64,000 bases of DNA from Pseudomonas canadensis (GTDB lineage: Bacteria > Pseudomonadota > Gammaproteobacteria > Pseudomonadales > Pseudomonadaceae), in assembly GCF_000503215.1 (NCBI RefSeq), contig NZ_AYTD01000013.1:62001-126000 (forward strand), given 5' to 3'. The notes below the pieces were generated by a model. That model ran no database searches and was not told where the DNA came from. It saw nothing but the letters and a program-made list of their open reading frames with translations. Positions 1-8,904 of this stretch are shown piece after piece (position 1 is the stretch's first letter; each line of letters begins with the position of its first letter). The translations under genes and the position numbers were made by a program.

Positions 1-173
1 GTGTCGGTCGCCAGTGCCTCGGCCGCGACTTTGGGCAGCTCGATTTTTACGCCTTGGGTCAGCATCGGCGCGGTGACCATGAAGATCACCAGCAGCACCA
101 GCATCACGTCGATGTAGGGCACCACGTTCATCTCGGCCTTGGGCCCGTGCTTGCGTTGCGGCCTGGTCAACAT
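1..173 (-). CDS. TolR/ExbD-like proton-channel protein (3' end outside window)
   Basis: Inner-membrane partner of the TolQ-like protein in a proton-driven energising complex. The visible N-terminus reads [20 protein letters not shown] and continues into one hydrophobic segment with the channel aspartate in the family motif PYIDVML. A GGAG ribosome site lies just before the ATG at 173. It starts 15 bp after the TolQ-like gene and is the last visible gene of the receptor-phytase-TolQ-TolR run. Because it sits with a TonB-dependent receptor, it more probably serves TonB-type energy transfer than the cell-envelope Tol-Pal system. Only 57 codons are in the window. Confidence 0.85.
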   Translation of the reverse strand, partial: MLTRPQRKHGPKAEMNVVPYIDVMLVLLVIFMVTAPMLTQGVKIELPKVAAEALATD

Positions 174-188
174 CGGTTTGCTCCTTGT

Positions 189-881
189 TCAGGCGGCCAC
201 GGCCAGGTTGATCGGCGTACCGCGCAAGGCGCGGTGCAGGCGCACTTGCAGTTCGTTGCCGAAGGCGTAGTAACGAGTCAATAGTGTCTGGCCACGTGCC
301 GCGAAGCGGTTATAGGCGATCACCGCCGGGATCGCCGCGAACAAGCCGATGGCAGTGGCGATCAGTGCCTCGGCAATGCCCGGTGCTACCGTCGACAACG
401 TCGCCTGCTGCACCTGGGACAAACCGATAAAGGAATTCATGATGCCCCACACGGTGCCGAACAAGCCGATGTAGGGGCTGACCGAACCCACGGTCGCCAG
501 GAACTGCAGGCCCTTTTCCAGCTCGATTTCCTGCTCGGTGATCGCCACCTGCAAGGCGCGCTCGACCCCTTCCAGCACGGCCGGATCGTGGCCCTGCAGG
601 TGCTGGTATTCCTGCACTCCCGCGATAAAGATCGGCGCAATGCCGCCCTCGCCCGCCTGCAGGGTGTCGCGGTACAGCGGCTGCAAGTCCGCAGCGCTAC
701 GAAAGCGCAGCACAAAGCCCTTCAACTGGCGCTCCAGGCGGCGCAACACGCTGGCGCGCTGGATGATCAGGTACCAACTGAGCAAGGACGCCAGCAGCAG
801 CGTGACCATCACGGCCTTGACCAACAGGCTGGCGTCACTGATCAAACCCCAGATCGTCATATGTTCCATCGTCGCGTGCAT
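189..881 (-). CDS. TolQ/ExbB-family proton channel protein
   Basis: Polytopic inner-membrane protein of 230 aa, the usual TolQ length. There is an N-terminal membrane helix (about residues 20-40), a long cytoplasmic stretch, and two C-terminal helices containing the family signatures GSVSPYIGLFGTVWGIM and GIAEALIATAIGLFAAIPAV (about residues 130-190). The start at 881 has AGGAG 7-8 bases upstream. It follows the phytase gene by 46 bp and precedes the TolR-like gene by 15 bp, so co-transcription is likely. Inference: a dedicated energiser for the neighbouring TonB-dependent receptor, not the housekeeping tolQ, since no tolA, tolB or pal is visible here. Confidence 0.85.
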   Translation of the reverse strand: MHATMEHMTIWGLISDASLLVKAVMVTLLLASLLSWYLIIQRASVLRRLERQLKGFVLRFRSAADLQPLYRDTLQAGEGGIAPIFIAGVQEYQHLQGHDPAVLEGVERALQVAITEQEIELEKGLQFLATVGSVSPYIGLFGTVWGIMNSFIGLSQVQQATLSTVAPGIAEALIATAIGLFAAIPAVIAYNRFAARGQTLLTRYYAFGNELQVRLHRALRGTPINLAVAA

Positions 882-927
882 GGTTAAGCTCCTATTCGAT
901 TAAAAAGTGATGACCGGGTGATGACGC

Positions 928-2793
928 CTACGGCAATTTCAATGCGCGGGTCACCTCGGCCCACGGCACGAACTTGAAGTTCTGGGTCTGCTCGGGCATG
1001 CGCTTGCGGCCGTCCTGCACCACCAACATGCCCTTGCTCCAGGGCCCGCCGAGGTTCATGGCCGTCACTTCCAGACCGTCGGTTTCCGAAGCGCCATCGA
1101 TCCCCGCTGCCGCGTTCAGGCCGACACGAAAGGCGCCGTGGGTGGTGAACGGCGGCTCGGCATCCAACACCAGGTAGCTGTCATTGCCCTGGCTGGAGAT
1201 CACCAGGTAGTCGCGTTCCTTGCTCTGGTACAACGCCAAACCCTCGACATCCGCATGCAACTGCGGGCCGACCTTGATCACGCTGGTGAGCGTGGCCGGT
1301 TGGTCGGCACGGGCATCCACTGCCCAGACGCCGACATCTTCTTCACCGATGAACAAGCGCTGACGCTGGTCATCGGCCACGCAGCCCTCGGGTTGGCTGT
1401 CGACTTTGAACTGGCGCACCAGTTCGCCCTGCACCCGGCCGTCCGGCGCACTCAGGCGGTATTGCAGGAAGGTGCCGTCCTTGCCATTGGCGATCGCGTA
1501 GATCTCGCCGCTGGCGGGCTGGAACAGGCAAATGCCGTAGATCTCCTTGAGCGGCGTCGGTACTTCACCCGCTTCACGCAACTCGCCGCTCTGGCGGTCG
1601 ATGCTGAACAGGCTAAGGCTGTTGTGATCGCGATTGCTCGCCACGGCGAGGTCGACTGTTTGCGCGCCGAGCTTGAAGTTGGCGCGCACGTCAACGTTAT
1701 TCAAGCGACCGACCGCCAGCTCCTGCAGCAGCTTGCCGTCGAGGTCATAGGCCAGCAGGCCTTGCTTTTTGTTAGTGCCGAGCACGCGGCTTTTGGCGGG
1801 TTGTTCGGGGTGAATCCAGATTGCCGGGTCATCCGCCGCATCCCCCTGGCGACCGACCGGGTCGGTCTGGTGCAGCGCAGCGACTTCCGGCAGCACGGGC
1901 TCGACCGGCACAGGCTTGGCCTTCCACTCGAGTGCGCCCTGATAGAACTTGCCGGTGTCATCGTCACGTACCAGCAGTTGCTGGCCGTTGATGCTCAGTT
2001 GCTCCGGTTCCTTGAGCCCCGGCAGCGTCAGGCTGGCGTGTTCGACCCAACGCACACCGTTCTGTTGGAACAGATGCAATTGGGCGGTCTTCGGATCAAG
2101 TGCGACCACCCCGCCCGGCACCAGCGCCATGGCGCCAGCCTCGCGCTTGGGGTTGTCGAAAAGCGCCACCGGGATGCGTTTCACATCCGCCTCAGGGTGT
2201 GCCGGGTAAGCCCACCAGCCGACGTTTTCTTCATTGACCAGCAACTGCTGGGTCGCGTCATCCACCTGGCAGAACTGCGCCGACGGCGGCAGCGGCAAAC
2301 CGCGCACGCGCTGAGGGTTGCTTAACAGCGTCGTACCATTGCCCACCAGCCATTGTTCGCCTTTGCCCTCTTCCCCCACCAGGAACACAAACAGGTTGGC
2401 GGCTGCGTCGCGGAACAGGCACAGGCCATTGACCGGGTAATCGCGGGCGGGCAGGTACAGCGGTTTGCCAAAGGTTTTGGTCGCGGCATCAAGGCTCACC
2501 AACAGCGCCTGCTGGCGGTCGTTGTCGAGGCTGGCAACCAGCACCTGGGTGCCAGCGGCGCGGGTGTCGAGGCTGCTGAAGTTGCCTTTGAAGCTGGCCA
2601 ACTCGGCACCTTGGTTATCGAGCAATTGCAGGCCGTCACGGGTGCTGGCGGCCAGGCGCTGGGTGGCATTGGGCAGGAAGGTCACGGCTTCGGCCTTCAG
2701 GCTCGGTGCCCAAGGGGTCAGCGCCAGGTCGGCGGCCATGACCGGCGAGCAAGCGGCCAACGCGATCATCAGGTAGAGCTTGGAAATTCTCAT
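928..2793 (-). CDS. Beta-propeller phytase (3-phytase family)
   Basis: Predicted exported enzyme removing phosphate from phytate (inositol hexakisphosphate). The C-terminal half carries the beta-propeller phytase hallmark DDPAIWIHP near residue 320, followed by GTNKKQGLLAYDLDGK, and later the acidic repeats typical of the calcium sites (RLFIGEEDVGVWAV). The N-terminal half looks like a second, degenerate propeller domain, as in dual-domain phytases. The N-terminus is a signal sequence with a LAAC box at residues 12-15, so it could be a lipoprotein or be cut after VMAA. ATG at 2793 is chosen; an in-frame TTG at 2799 lies at a better distance (6 bases) from AAGGA. Downstream of the receptor gene. 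Confidence 0.88.
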   Translation of the reverse strand: MRISKLYLMIALAACSPVMAADLALTPWAPSLKAEAVTFLPNATQRLAASTRDGLQLLDNQGAELASFKGNFSSLDTRAAGTQVLVASLDNDRQQALLVSLDAATKTFGKPLYLPARDYPVNGLCLFRDAAANLFVFLVGEEGKGEQWLVGNGTTLLSNPQRVRGLPLPPSAQFCQVDDATQQLLVNEENVGWWAYPAHPEADVKRIPVALFDNPKREAGAMALVPGGVVALDPKTAQLHLFQQNGVRWVEHASLTLPGLKEPEQLSINGQQLLVRDDDTGKFYQGALEWKAKPVPVEPVLPEVAALHQTDPVGRQGDAADDPAIWIHPEQPAKSRVLGTNKKQGLLAYDLDGKLLQELAVGRLNNVDVRANFKLGAQTVDLAVASNRDHNSLSLFSIDRQSGELREAGEVPTPLKEIYGICLFQPASGEIYAIANGKDGTFLQYRLSAPDGRVQGELVRQFKVDSQPEGCVADDQRQRLFIGEEDVGVWAVDARADQPATLTSVIKVGPQLHADVEGLALYQSKERDYLVISSQGNDSYLVLDAEPPFTTHGAFRVGLNAAAGIDGASETDGLEVTAMNLGGPWSKGMLVVQDGRKRMPEQTQNFKFVPWAEVTRALKLP

Positions 2794-2814
2794 GAACAAT
2801 CAAAATCCTTGTCT

Positions 2815-2914
2815 TGTAGGAGCGAGCTTGCTCGCGAAGAACGGCAACGATGACGCGGGCTATCTGGATGCACGCGGTGCCCTGGCGTTTTTCGCGAGCA
2901 AGCTCGCTCCTACA
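2815..2914. repeat. REP palindrome pair
   Basis: Two inverted REP units (GTAGGAGCGAGCTTGCTCGC and its reverse complement) flank about 50 bp between the phytase and receptor genes. The family is common in intergenic DNA of fluorescent pseudomonads. On the minus-strand transcript it could form a hairpin that changes the level of phytase relative to receptor. Confidence 0.85.
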
Positions 2915-2930
2915 GTGGAAACGTGGGGGG

Positions 2931-5444
2931 TTAGAAATGGGTGAAGGTCAGGCCCAGCTTGTAGGTCGGGCCGTATTCCTCGTACTGGCCGTTGTAGCTG
3001 CGGTGGCCGGTGTAGACGAAGTACGACTCATCGGTGAGGTTCTGGGCCTCGAAGCTGACTTGCAGGTTCTTGGTCAGCGAATAGCGCGCGCTGAAATCGA
3101 CGAAGGTCTGGGCGTCGACGTGCAGGTCGTGGGCCTTGTCGTTGATCGAGGCCAGCTCAAAGAGGTAGGCCGACTTGTAGTTGGCCGACAGGCGCAGGCT
3201 GAGCTTGTCGTTTTCCCAACCGAGCATCAGGTTGCCGACGGTGTCCGACTGATTGGGCAGGCTGATGTTGCGCTTGCGATTCGCGCCGCTGGCGCTGTCG
3301 AAGCCTTCGATGTCAGCACTGGAACGGCTGAATGTGGTGTTGGCACCGACCAGCAGGCCATTCCACGGTGCCGGCAGCCAATCGAATTTCTGTGAGTAGG
3401 CCAGTTCCAGGCCGTATAGCTTGGCGCTGTCGCCGTTGGCGTAGGTATGCGCCTCGGAAAAGTTGGTCCAGGCCCCAGTGCCCGCCAGGTCAGTGTTGTA
3501 GACGAAGTTCTTGATGTCCTTGTAGAACACAAATGCGGAGACCGTACCGGCACGGCCCATGAAATGCTCGATGCCCAGGTCCAGGTTGCTCGACTCCAAG
3601 GGTTTGAGGTCCGGGTTGCCGAAGGTGGCTTCGTCATCGTCGATCACGAACCCCGGCGCCAATTGGCCAAAGGTCGGACGCACCACGGATTTGGTCCAGG
3701 CCGCGCGCACCTGGGTGTTCTTGTCGATCTGGTAGCGCGCATGTAGGCCGGGCAGCCAATGATGGTAGCGGCGCTTGGTTTCGGTGGGTGTGAACACCCC
3801 GTCCGTGGCGCCGGTACCCTTGGCTTCGAATTCGGTGCCCTCGTAGCGCAGGCCGGCGATAAAGCGCCAGTCGTCGATGTCGATGGTGTTCATCAGGTAA
3901 CCGGCGTTGATGTCTTCACGGATGGTGAAGTCGTTGACCCGGGATTCGGTCTCGTCATAGAAGTCCGCGGCGTTGAGGCCTCCGATCAACTGCTTGATGC
4001 TGCTGGGGCTGATGCCCGGCCCGTAGTTGCCCAGGCGGTAGTCGACGTTGCCTTTCTGGAATTGGCTGAGGTTGAGCTGGTCGTCGGTAAAGCCGAGGGT
4101 GTCGAAGTCTTTGTAGACCCAGGCCTCCAGATCGTTGTCCTTGTTGCGACGGCTGACTTTGCCGCCGAACTTCACCAGGGACGCATAACCGCTCAGGTCA
4201 TAGTCACGGGCCAGGTCCAGGCGCAGGTTTTTCTCGGTGTCCTTGGTGTTCTGTTTTTCCCAGTCGACCTTGTCGAGGGTGAAGTTGCGCGCGTCGTAGA
4301 AGCCGCTGCCAATGATCGGGCGTGGCTTGTCCTTGTCGTAGAAGCCGCTGTTGGCAAAATCGCCGCCGTCAAATGTGGCACCGGCGATGTGCGCCGGGCT
4401 GTCTTCGCTGGATTGGCTGTAGCCGGCCTGGCCGCTCAGGGTCCACAGGCCGAGCATGCGCTCGCCGCCGAATACGTAGGACTGGATTTCCTGGGTTTCT
4501 TCGCGGTTCTTCAGCTTGCGTTTGGCCTCGGCATCGCCCAGCTCGCCGGGCGCTTGGGGGTCGGCAAATTCGAGGCTGGTGGAGTTGCGGGTCTCAGTGT
4601 CTTTGTAGCGGCTGTAGAGGGTGCGCAGGTAGTAGCTGCTGAGGTCATCGGGCTTGTAGTCGAAGTTGAGGCCGCCACCGGCACGTTCTCGGCTGATGTC
4701 GTAGTCGCGCTGCTCGAATTCATTGAGTTTGGCGCCGTTGGTGAAGTCCCAGGCGCCGCCTGTTTCGACGTTGTCCGAGCCGAAGTCGCGCTTCTGCCAG
4801 CTGAGTGCAGCGGCCACGCCGAAGTTGTCGATGCCGTCGCCGAGGCTGAAACGGTTACTGGCGGCACCGGAGAATTTCGGGCTGGTCTGGTGGGTGTTTT
4901 TGTCGTAGCTGGCCTCGGTGCTGCCGGTGTAGAACAGCCCCTTGTGGTCGAAGGCCGACAGGCTCTGCACATCAACGGTGCCGCCGAGGGAGTTGGCGTC
5001 CATGTCCGGCGTGAGGGTCTTGATCACCGACAGCGACTGCACCAGCTCCGAAGGCAGTACATCGAGGGCCACGGCGCGGCGTGCGCTTTCCGGGGCCGGC
5101 ACCAGGGTGCCGTTGATGGTCACGCTGTTAAGGTCCGGGCCAAGGCCACGCACGCTGACAAAGCGCCCTTCGCCCTGGTCGCGCTCCACACTGATGCCTG
5201 GCAGGCGCTGCGCCGCCTCAGCGACGTTTTCATCCGGCAACTGGGCCACGCCGTCGGCATGCACCACGCTCTTGATGCTGTCGGCGCTGCGTTGCTCCTT
5301 GAGCGCCTGATCAATGGCTGCCGCCTGGCCGACCACCTCGACGTGCTCGGTGTTGGCCACTTCGGCCGCCGAAAGCCGCTCACTGGCCATTGCCAGGGCC
5401 AAGGCAGTAAGCGTGAAGCCGACGAGCCCGGTGCGCTTGTACAT
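2931..5444 (-). CDS. TonB-dependent outer-membrane receptor (phytate-cluster type)
   Basis: An 837-aa outer-membrane gated transporter. A signal peptide (about residues 1-26) is followed by a TonB-box-like EHVEVVGQ, a plug domain with LPDENVAEAAQRLPGISVER and VRGLGPDLNSVTINGT, and a beta-barrel ending in the terminal aromatic motif YKLGLTFTHF. The start has GGGAGGA 5 bases upstream. It heads a minus-strand run with phytase, TolQ-like and TolR-like genes, so the substrate is probably phytate or its lower inositol-phosphate products (inference from context). A Pho-box-like site lies about 75 bp upstream. Confidence 0.88.
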   Translation of the reverse strand: MYKRTGLVGFTLTALALAMASERLSAAEVANTEHVEVVGQAAAIDQALKEQRSADSIKSVVHADGVAQLPDENVAEAAQRLPGISVERDQGEGRFVSVRGLGPDLNSVTINGTLVPAPESARRAVALDVLPSELVQSLSVIKTLTPDMDANSLGGTVDVQSLSAFDHKGLFYTGSTEASYDKNTHQTSPKFSGAASNRFSLGDGIDNFGVAAALSWQKRDFGSDNVETGGAWDFTNGAKLNEFEQRDYDISRERAGGGLNFDYKPDDLSSYYLRTLYSRYKDTETRNSTSLEFADPQAPGELGDAEAKRKLKNREETQEIQSYVFGGERMLGLWTLSGQAGYSQSSEDSPAHIAGATFDGGDFANSGFYDKDKPRPIIGSGFYDARNFTLDKVDWEKQNTKDTEKNLRLDLARDYDLSGYASLVKFGGKVSRRNKDNDLEAWVYKDFDTLGFTDDQLNLSQFQKGNVDYRLGNYGPGISPSSIKQLIGGLNAADFYDETESRVNDFTIREDINAGYLMNTIDIDDWRFIAGLRYEGTEFEAKGTGATDGVFTPTETKRRYHHWLPGLHARYQIDKNTQVRAAWTKSVVRPTFGQLAPGFVIDDDEATFGNPDLKPLESSNLDLGIEHFMGRAGTVSAFVFYKDIKNFVYNTDLAGTGAWTNFSEAHTYANGDSAKLYGLELAYSQKFDWLPAPWNGLLVGANTTFSRSSADIEGFDSASGANRKRNISLPNQSDTVGNLMLGWENDKLSLRLSANYKSAYLFELASINDKAHDLHVDAQTFVDFSARYSLTKNLQVSFEAQNLTDESYFVYTGHRSYNGQYEEYGPTYKLGLTFTHF

Positions 5445-5517
5445 GCAATCCTCCCCAAGAATCCGTTGGCGCCAGGCAAGAGGCCCGGCAACTGGGAGGG
5501 CACGCTAGGGGTGGGGG

Positions 5518-5535
5518 ATGACGGTTCTGTGACAG
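5518..5535 (-). promoter_or_regulatory. Pho-box-like site upstream of the phytate receptor
   Basis: Read on the minus strand this is CTGTCAC-AGAA-CCGTCAT: two 7-bp PhoB half-sites at the standard 11-bp period, close to the consensus CTGTCAT-N4-CTGTCAT. It is placed about 75 bp upstream of the receptor start. Phosphate-starvation control of a phytase operon is biologically expected. Confidence 0.65.
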
Positions 5536-5614
5536 GGGTTGGCGCAAAGCCACGTAAACCGCGGTTTTTAGCTTGTTCCGGCAAGCAAATGAGCTGAAAT
5601 GACCTCGATCGAAA

Positions 5615-5703
5615 TGTGGGAGCGGGCTTGCTCGCGAATGCGGTATTGCAGCTAGCACATGTGTGGCTGATCCACCGTATTCGCGAGCAAGCCCGCTCCC
5701 ACA
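5615..5703. repeat. REP palindrome pair
   Basis: Inverted REP units of the TGTGGGAGCGGGCTTGCTCG type separated by about 40 bp, lying between the two divergent Pho-box-like sites in the 390-bp gap between the receptor and GGDEF genes. Confidence 0.85.
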
Positions 5704-5763
5704 TTTGTTTTGTGTTTGGCAGGAGATTGTGTGTATGGCATGAGCTGATTCGACCCCTCCCCA

Positions 5764-5781
5764 CCGTCACGCAACCGTCAC
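5764..5781 (+). promoter_or_regulatory. Pho-box-like site upstream of the GGDEF gene
   Basis: CCGTCAC-GCAA-CCGTCAC, an exact direct repeat of a PhoB-like half-site with a 4-bp spacer and 11-bp period, on the plus strand 53 bp before the GGDEF gene start. It suggests PhoB control of the rightward transcript as well as of the leftward phytate genes. Confidence 0.55.
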
Positions 5782-5833
5782 ATCCATCTGCTGTGCTGGC
5801 GCCCATCGCTTTTTTGCCCAAGGACTCGCGGCC

Positions 5834-6748
5834 ATGTTTTCCGTGCTCAAACCCCACCGCTGGAAACTCTCCCTGTTGCTGATCGCCGCCAACCTCGGGC
5901 TGATCCTGCACCTGGCCTGTGGCGAGTTGAAGAGCGTCAGCGAATGGGTGTGGCTGGACATCTTCGGCGAAGGCGGCTCCGCGCTGTTGGCGCTGGTCTG
6001 GCTGGGCCTGGTGCTGAAAAGTCGCCCCGCCGGGCGCGTCACCAACTACCTGGCGTTAGGCCTGTCGTGCATTTTCTTCTCCTGGTGGATCGACAGCCTC
6101 GATGAGTTCATCCGCCTGCCCGACAGCATTACCTGGGATCACTGGCTGGAGTCCGGGCCGATGCCGGTGGGCATGATCCTGCTGACCATCGGCATCTACC
6201 ACTGGCACCGCGAGCAACTGGCGATCAGCGCGCAGATGGAAAAGCGCGAGCGGCTGTTCCGCGAGCATCGGCTGTTCGACAAACTCACGCCGCTGGCCGG
6301 TGCCGACTACCTCAAGCGCCAATTGGCCGACAGCCTGCAAGACAGCCACGCGCAGCAACAACCGCTGTCGCTGCTGGCCCTGGACCTGGACAACTTCGCC
6401 GCCATCAACCAGGCCTACGGGCATGCCGAAGGCGATGCGGTGTTGCAGGCGCTCAGCCATTTGTTATTGCTCAACCTGCGCCGTCAGGACCTGCTGTGCC
6501 GCCTGGCCGGTGACCGGTTTGTGGTGCTGCTGCCCAATACCGGCGAGCGCCAGGCCAAGGAGCTGGCGCTGGAGTTGCAGCAGGCCGTGCGCGGCCTGGC
6601 CCACAAGACCCGGCTGCACGGTGAGCGCCTGCAACTGGCGGCGACCACCGCCGTGGTCATGGCCCTGAACGAGCCGCCCCATGACTTGCTCAAGCGCCTC
6701 AACCTGGCCCTGGCCAGGGCCAAGCAACCCCTGGCGAAAAGTGCCTGA
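5834..6748 (+). CDS. Membrane GGDEF-domain protein with degenerate active site
   Basis: A 304-aa protein with four predicted membrane helices (about residues 13-30, 46-62, 69-87, 108-125), a short linker helix and a C-terminal GGDEF fold (about 145-295; LLALDLDNFAAINQAYGHAEGD is the usual substrate-side motif). The signature is AGDRF at residues 225-229 instead of GGDEF: the first Gly is Ala and the catalytic/metal Glu is Arg. By family knowledge this should abolish c-di-GMP synthesis, so it may act as a receptor or regulator. It is 1 bp from the next AraC gene and follows a Pho-box-like site. Confidence 0.85.
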   Translation: MFSVLKPHRWKLSLLLIAANLGLILHLACGELKSVSEWVWLDIFGEGGSALLALVWLGLVLKSRPAGRVTNYLALGLSCIFFSWWIDSLDEFIRLPDSITWDHWLESGPMPVGMILLTIGIYHWHREQLAISAQMEKRERLFREHRLFDKLTPLAGADYLKRQLADSLQDSHAQQQPLSLLALDLDNFAAINQAYGHAEGDAVLQALSHLLLLNLRRQDLLCRLAGDRFVVLLPNTGERQAKELALELQQAVRGLAHKTRLHGERLQLAATTAVVMALNEPPHDLLKRLNLALARAKQPLAKSA

Positions 6749-6749
6749 A

Positions 6750-7787
6750 ATGGCCGTTAAAACCAGCTGGTACGAGGCCGACAGCCGCTTCATCCCCGGG
6801 CACTATCAACCGGCCACGTTGATCGACCTGGCCCTGTCCCGGGACATCGACAGCCACCGCCTGCTGCGCGGCACCGGCTTGTTCCACGAAGACATCCTGG
6901 CCGGCACGGCGCGGCTGAGCCCGCAGCAGTTCCTGGGTTTGATCGGCAACAGCCGCAAACTGCTCGACGCAGACGACAGCAGTTTTCTGTTTGGCCAACG
7001 CCTGTTGCCCGGTTATTACGGCGCCGCCAGTCATGCGCTGGGCCATGCACAGAACCTGCACCAGGCCCTGGATATCCTGATCCAGCAACAGGTGTTGCTC
7101 AGCCCGCTGGTCACCCTGCAACTGGAGCTGGATGAGCACCACGCCTATCTGTATTGGCTCGACAGTTGCGGCGCCGGCGAACACTGGCGCTTCTTGCTTG
7201 AAGCCAGCATGACCTCACTGGTTGCCATGAGCCAATGGCTCAGCGGCGAACGCCTGCCGTGGACGGCCAGCTTCAGCCATGCCGAGCCGCGCTATGTCGA
7301 GCAATATTGGGTGCACCTGGGGGAAGACACGCGTTTCGAGCGGCCGCTGGACATGCTGAGCATCCCGCGCGAGCACCTCACCCGCGCCTGGCCGGGCGCC
7401 TCGGCCACCGCCGGCCAGGTAGCGCGCCAACAAGCCCGCGAGCAGATCGAACAGCTGGGTTTCACCGGCAGTTTTCTGGATTGTCTCTACGACTACCTGC
7501 GCGAGCAGGTGCGCCAGCCGCCAAGCCTGGAACAAGCCGCGCAGGCCTTCGCCATGAGCCCGGCGACCCTCAAGCGCAAGCTGCACAAACACAATACCGG
7601 CTTTCAGCAACAGGTCGACCGTGTGCGCAAGCAAGTGGCGCTGCACCTGTATCAGGTCAAGGGCTACAGCAATGACGAAGTGGCGGCGTACTTGAACTTC
7701 AACGACGCAGCGAACTTTCGCCGTTCATTCAAGCGCTGGACCGGCAGCACGCCCAACCTGATCCGCCAACTGTTCAACAGCCGCTAG
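6750..7787 (+). CDS. AraC-family regulator with arabinose-binding-type N-domain
   Basis: A 345-aa transcription regulator: an N-terminal ligand domain of the type found in OruR/ArgR-like AraC proteins (about residues 20-210) and a C-terminal double helix-turn-helix (about 245-345; SLEQAAQAFAMSPATLKRKL and YSNDEVAAYLNFNDAANFRR). ATG at 6750 lies one base after the stop of the GGDEF gene, arguing for translational coupling; a longer frame upstream overlaps that gene and is not needed. Its 3' end overlaps the convergent LysR gene by 14 bp. Target genes are not evident. Confidence 0.88.
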   Translation: MAVKTSWYEADSRFIPGHYQPATLIDLALSRDIDSHRLLRGTGLFHEDILAGTARLSPQQFLGLIGNSRKLLDADDSSFLFGQRLLPGYYGAASHALGHAQNLHQALDILIQQQVLLSPLVTLQLELDEHHAYLYWLDSCGAGEHWRFLLEASMTSLVAMSQWLSGERLPWTASFSHAEPRYVEQYWVHLGEDTRFERPLDMLSIPREHLTRAWPGASATAGQVARQQAREQIEQLGFTGSFLDCLYDYLREQVRQPPSLEQAAQAFAMSPATLKRKLHKHNTGFQQQVDRVRKQVALHLYQVKGYSNDEVAAYLNFNDAANFRRSFKRWTGSTPNLIRQLFNSR

Positions 7788-8655
7788 CCAGGCGCTCGCG
7801 CAGAAACTCCACCAGCGCCTGGACCGGCCGCGAGCTTTGCCGGTGTTGCGGGTACACCGCCGACAGGGTCAACGCCTCGGGCGCGAACTCGTCCAAGAGA
7901 GTAACCAGGCGGCCGTCCTTCAACGCATCGCCGACGATAAAGGTCGGCAGGTAGGTCACACCCAAGCCGGCGATGGCGGTGTCGCGCAGCAAATCGCCGT
8001 TGTTAACGCGCATACGCCCGCTCACGTTCAGCGCCTGTAGCTTGCCTTTGAAACGCCATTGCACTTGGCGGCCATGGCCGTAGGGCAGGCAGTCGTGGTC
8101 AGCAAGGTCTTCGGGTTTTTGCGGTGTGCCGCGCAGGGCCAGGTAGTCGGGGCTGGCGCAGTACACCCGGGGGATGCTGGCGATACGGCGCGCAATCAAG
8201 GTGGAATCCTCCAGGGTGCCGATGCGCAGCACCAGGTCGTAGCCTTCGCCGATCAGGTCCACGGGGCGGTCGCTCAAGTCAACCTCCACCGACACTTGGG
8301 GATAGCGCTGCAGGAACAGCGGCAACAGGCAGCCCAGGTGCGCCATGGCAAACGACAACGGCGCGCTGAGGCGGATGGTGCCGCGTGGTTCGCTGTTCTG
8401 CCCGGCGATACCCTGCTCCACTTGCTCGACTTCACCGAGCAGGCGCAAGGCGGATTCGTAGTAACTCTGGCCGAGTGGCGTGACATCCAGACGGCGCGTG
8501 GAACGGTTGAGCAGGCGCACGCCGAGGCGGTCTTCCAGCTGGATCAGGCGGCGGCTGACGAACTGCTTGGACAGGCCCAGTTGCTCGGCGGCTGCGGTGA
8601 AACTGCCGGATTCCATGACCTGGCAGAACAGACGCATGTCTTCGAAGGGGTTCAT
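7774..8655 (-). CDS. LysR-family transcriptional regulator
   Basis: A 293-aa regulator with an N-terminal winged helix (FCQVMESGSFTAAAEQLGLS, residues about 10-30, then VSRRLIQLEDRLGVRLLNRSTR) and a C-terminal LysR substrate domain. The start at 8655 gives MNPFEDMRLF; 57 upstream bases in frame are rejected because LysR proteins begin here. It is monocistronic, overlaps the AraC gene tail to tail, and its upstream side is filled by REP elements, so no divergent partner gene is identifiable. Confidence 0.88.
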   Translation of the reverse strand: MNPFEDMRLFCQVMESGSFTAAAEQLGLSKQFVSRRLIQLEDRLGVRLLNRSTRRLDVTPLGQSYYESALRLLGEVEQVEQGIAGQNSEPRGTIRLSAPLSFAMAHLGCLLPLFLQRYPQVSVEVDLSDRPVDLIGEGYDLVLRIGTLEDSTLIARRIASIPRVYCASPDYLALRGTPQKPEDLADHDCLPYGHGRQVQWRFKGKLQALNVSGRMRVNNGDLLRDTAIAGLGVTYLPTFIVGDALKDGRLVTLLDEFAPEALTLSAVYPQHRQSSRPVQALVEFLRERLASGC

Positions 8656-8735
8656 TGTCGCTTCTCGGTGGACATTTGGCTGGTTTATAGCCTGTCTATT
8701 GCCACACCACAAACCAAAAGGTGGGAGCGGACTTG

Positions 8736-8862
8736 CTGTGGTGAGCGGGCTTGCCCCGCGCCGGGCTGCGTAGCGGCCCCAAAGTCAGCTACGCGTAAAC
8801 TTGCGTCGCCAATCTGGGAGCGCTTCGCACTCCAGCGCGGGGCAAGCCCGCTCACCACACAA
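8736..8862. repeat. REP palindrome pair, GGTGAGCGGGCTTGCCCC class
   Basis: GTGGTGAGCGGGCTTGCCCC and, about 90 bp later, its near-exact reverse complement. It differs from the TGTAGGAGC class seen elsewhere. It occupies much of the 249-bp gap between the LysR and ycaC genes. Confidence 0.8.
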
Positions 8863-8904
8863 GCCCGGCTCCCACAGGGGTATTGGGGGGTGCTTGGGGA
8901 CAGC

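Noticed and set aside
1138..2325. 395-codon plus-strand frame inside the phytase gene
   Set aside because: Shadow of the phytase gene; no recognisable domains and no ribosome site.
3759..5597. Long plus-strand open frame (612 codons) opposite the receptor gene
   Set aside because: Antisense frame kept open by high GC; the minus strand encodes a clear TonB-dependent receptor with signal peptide, plug and terminal barrel motif.
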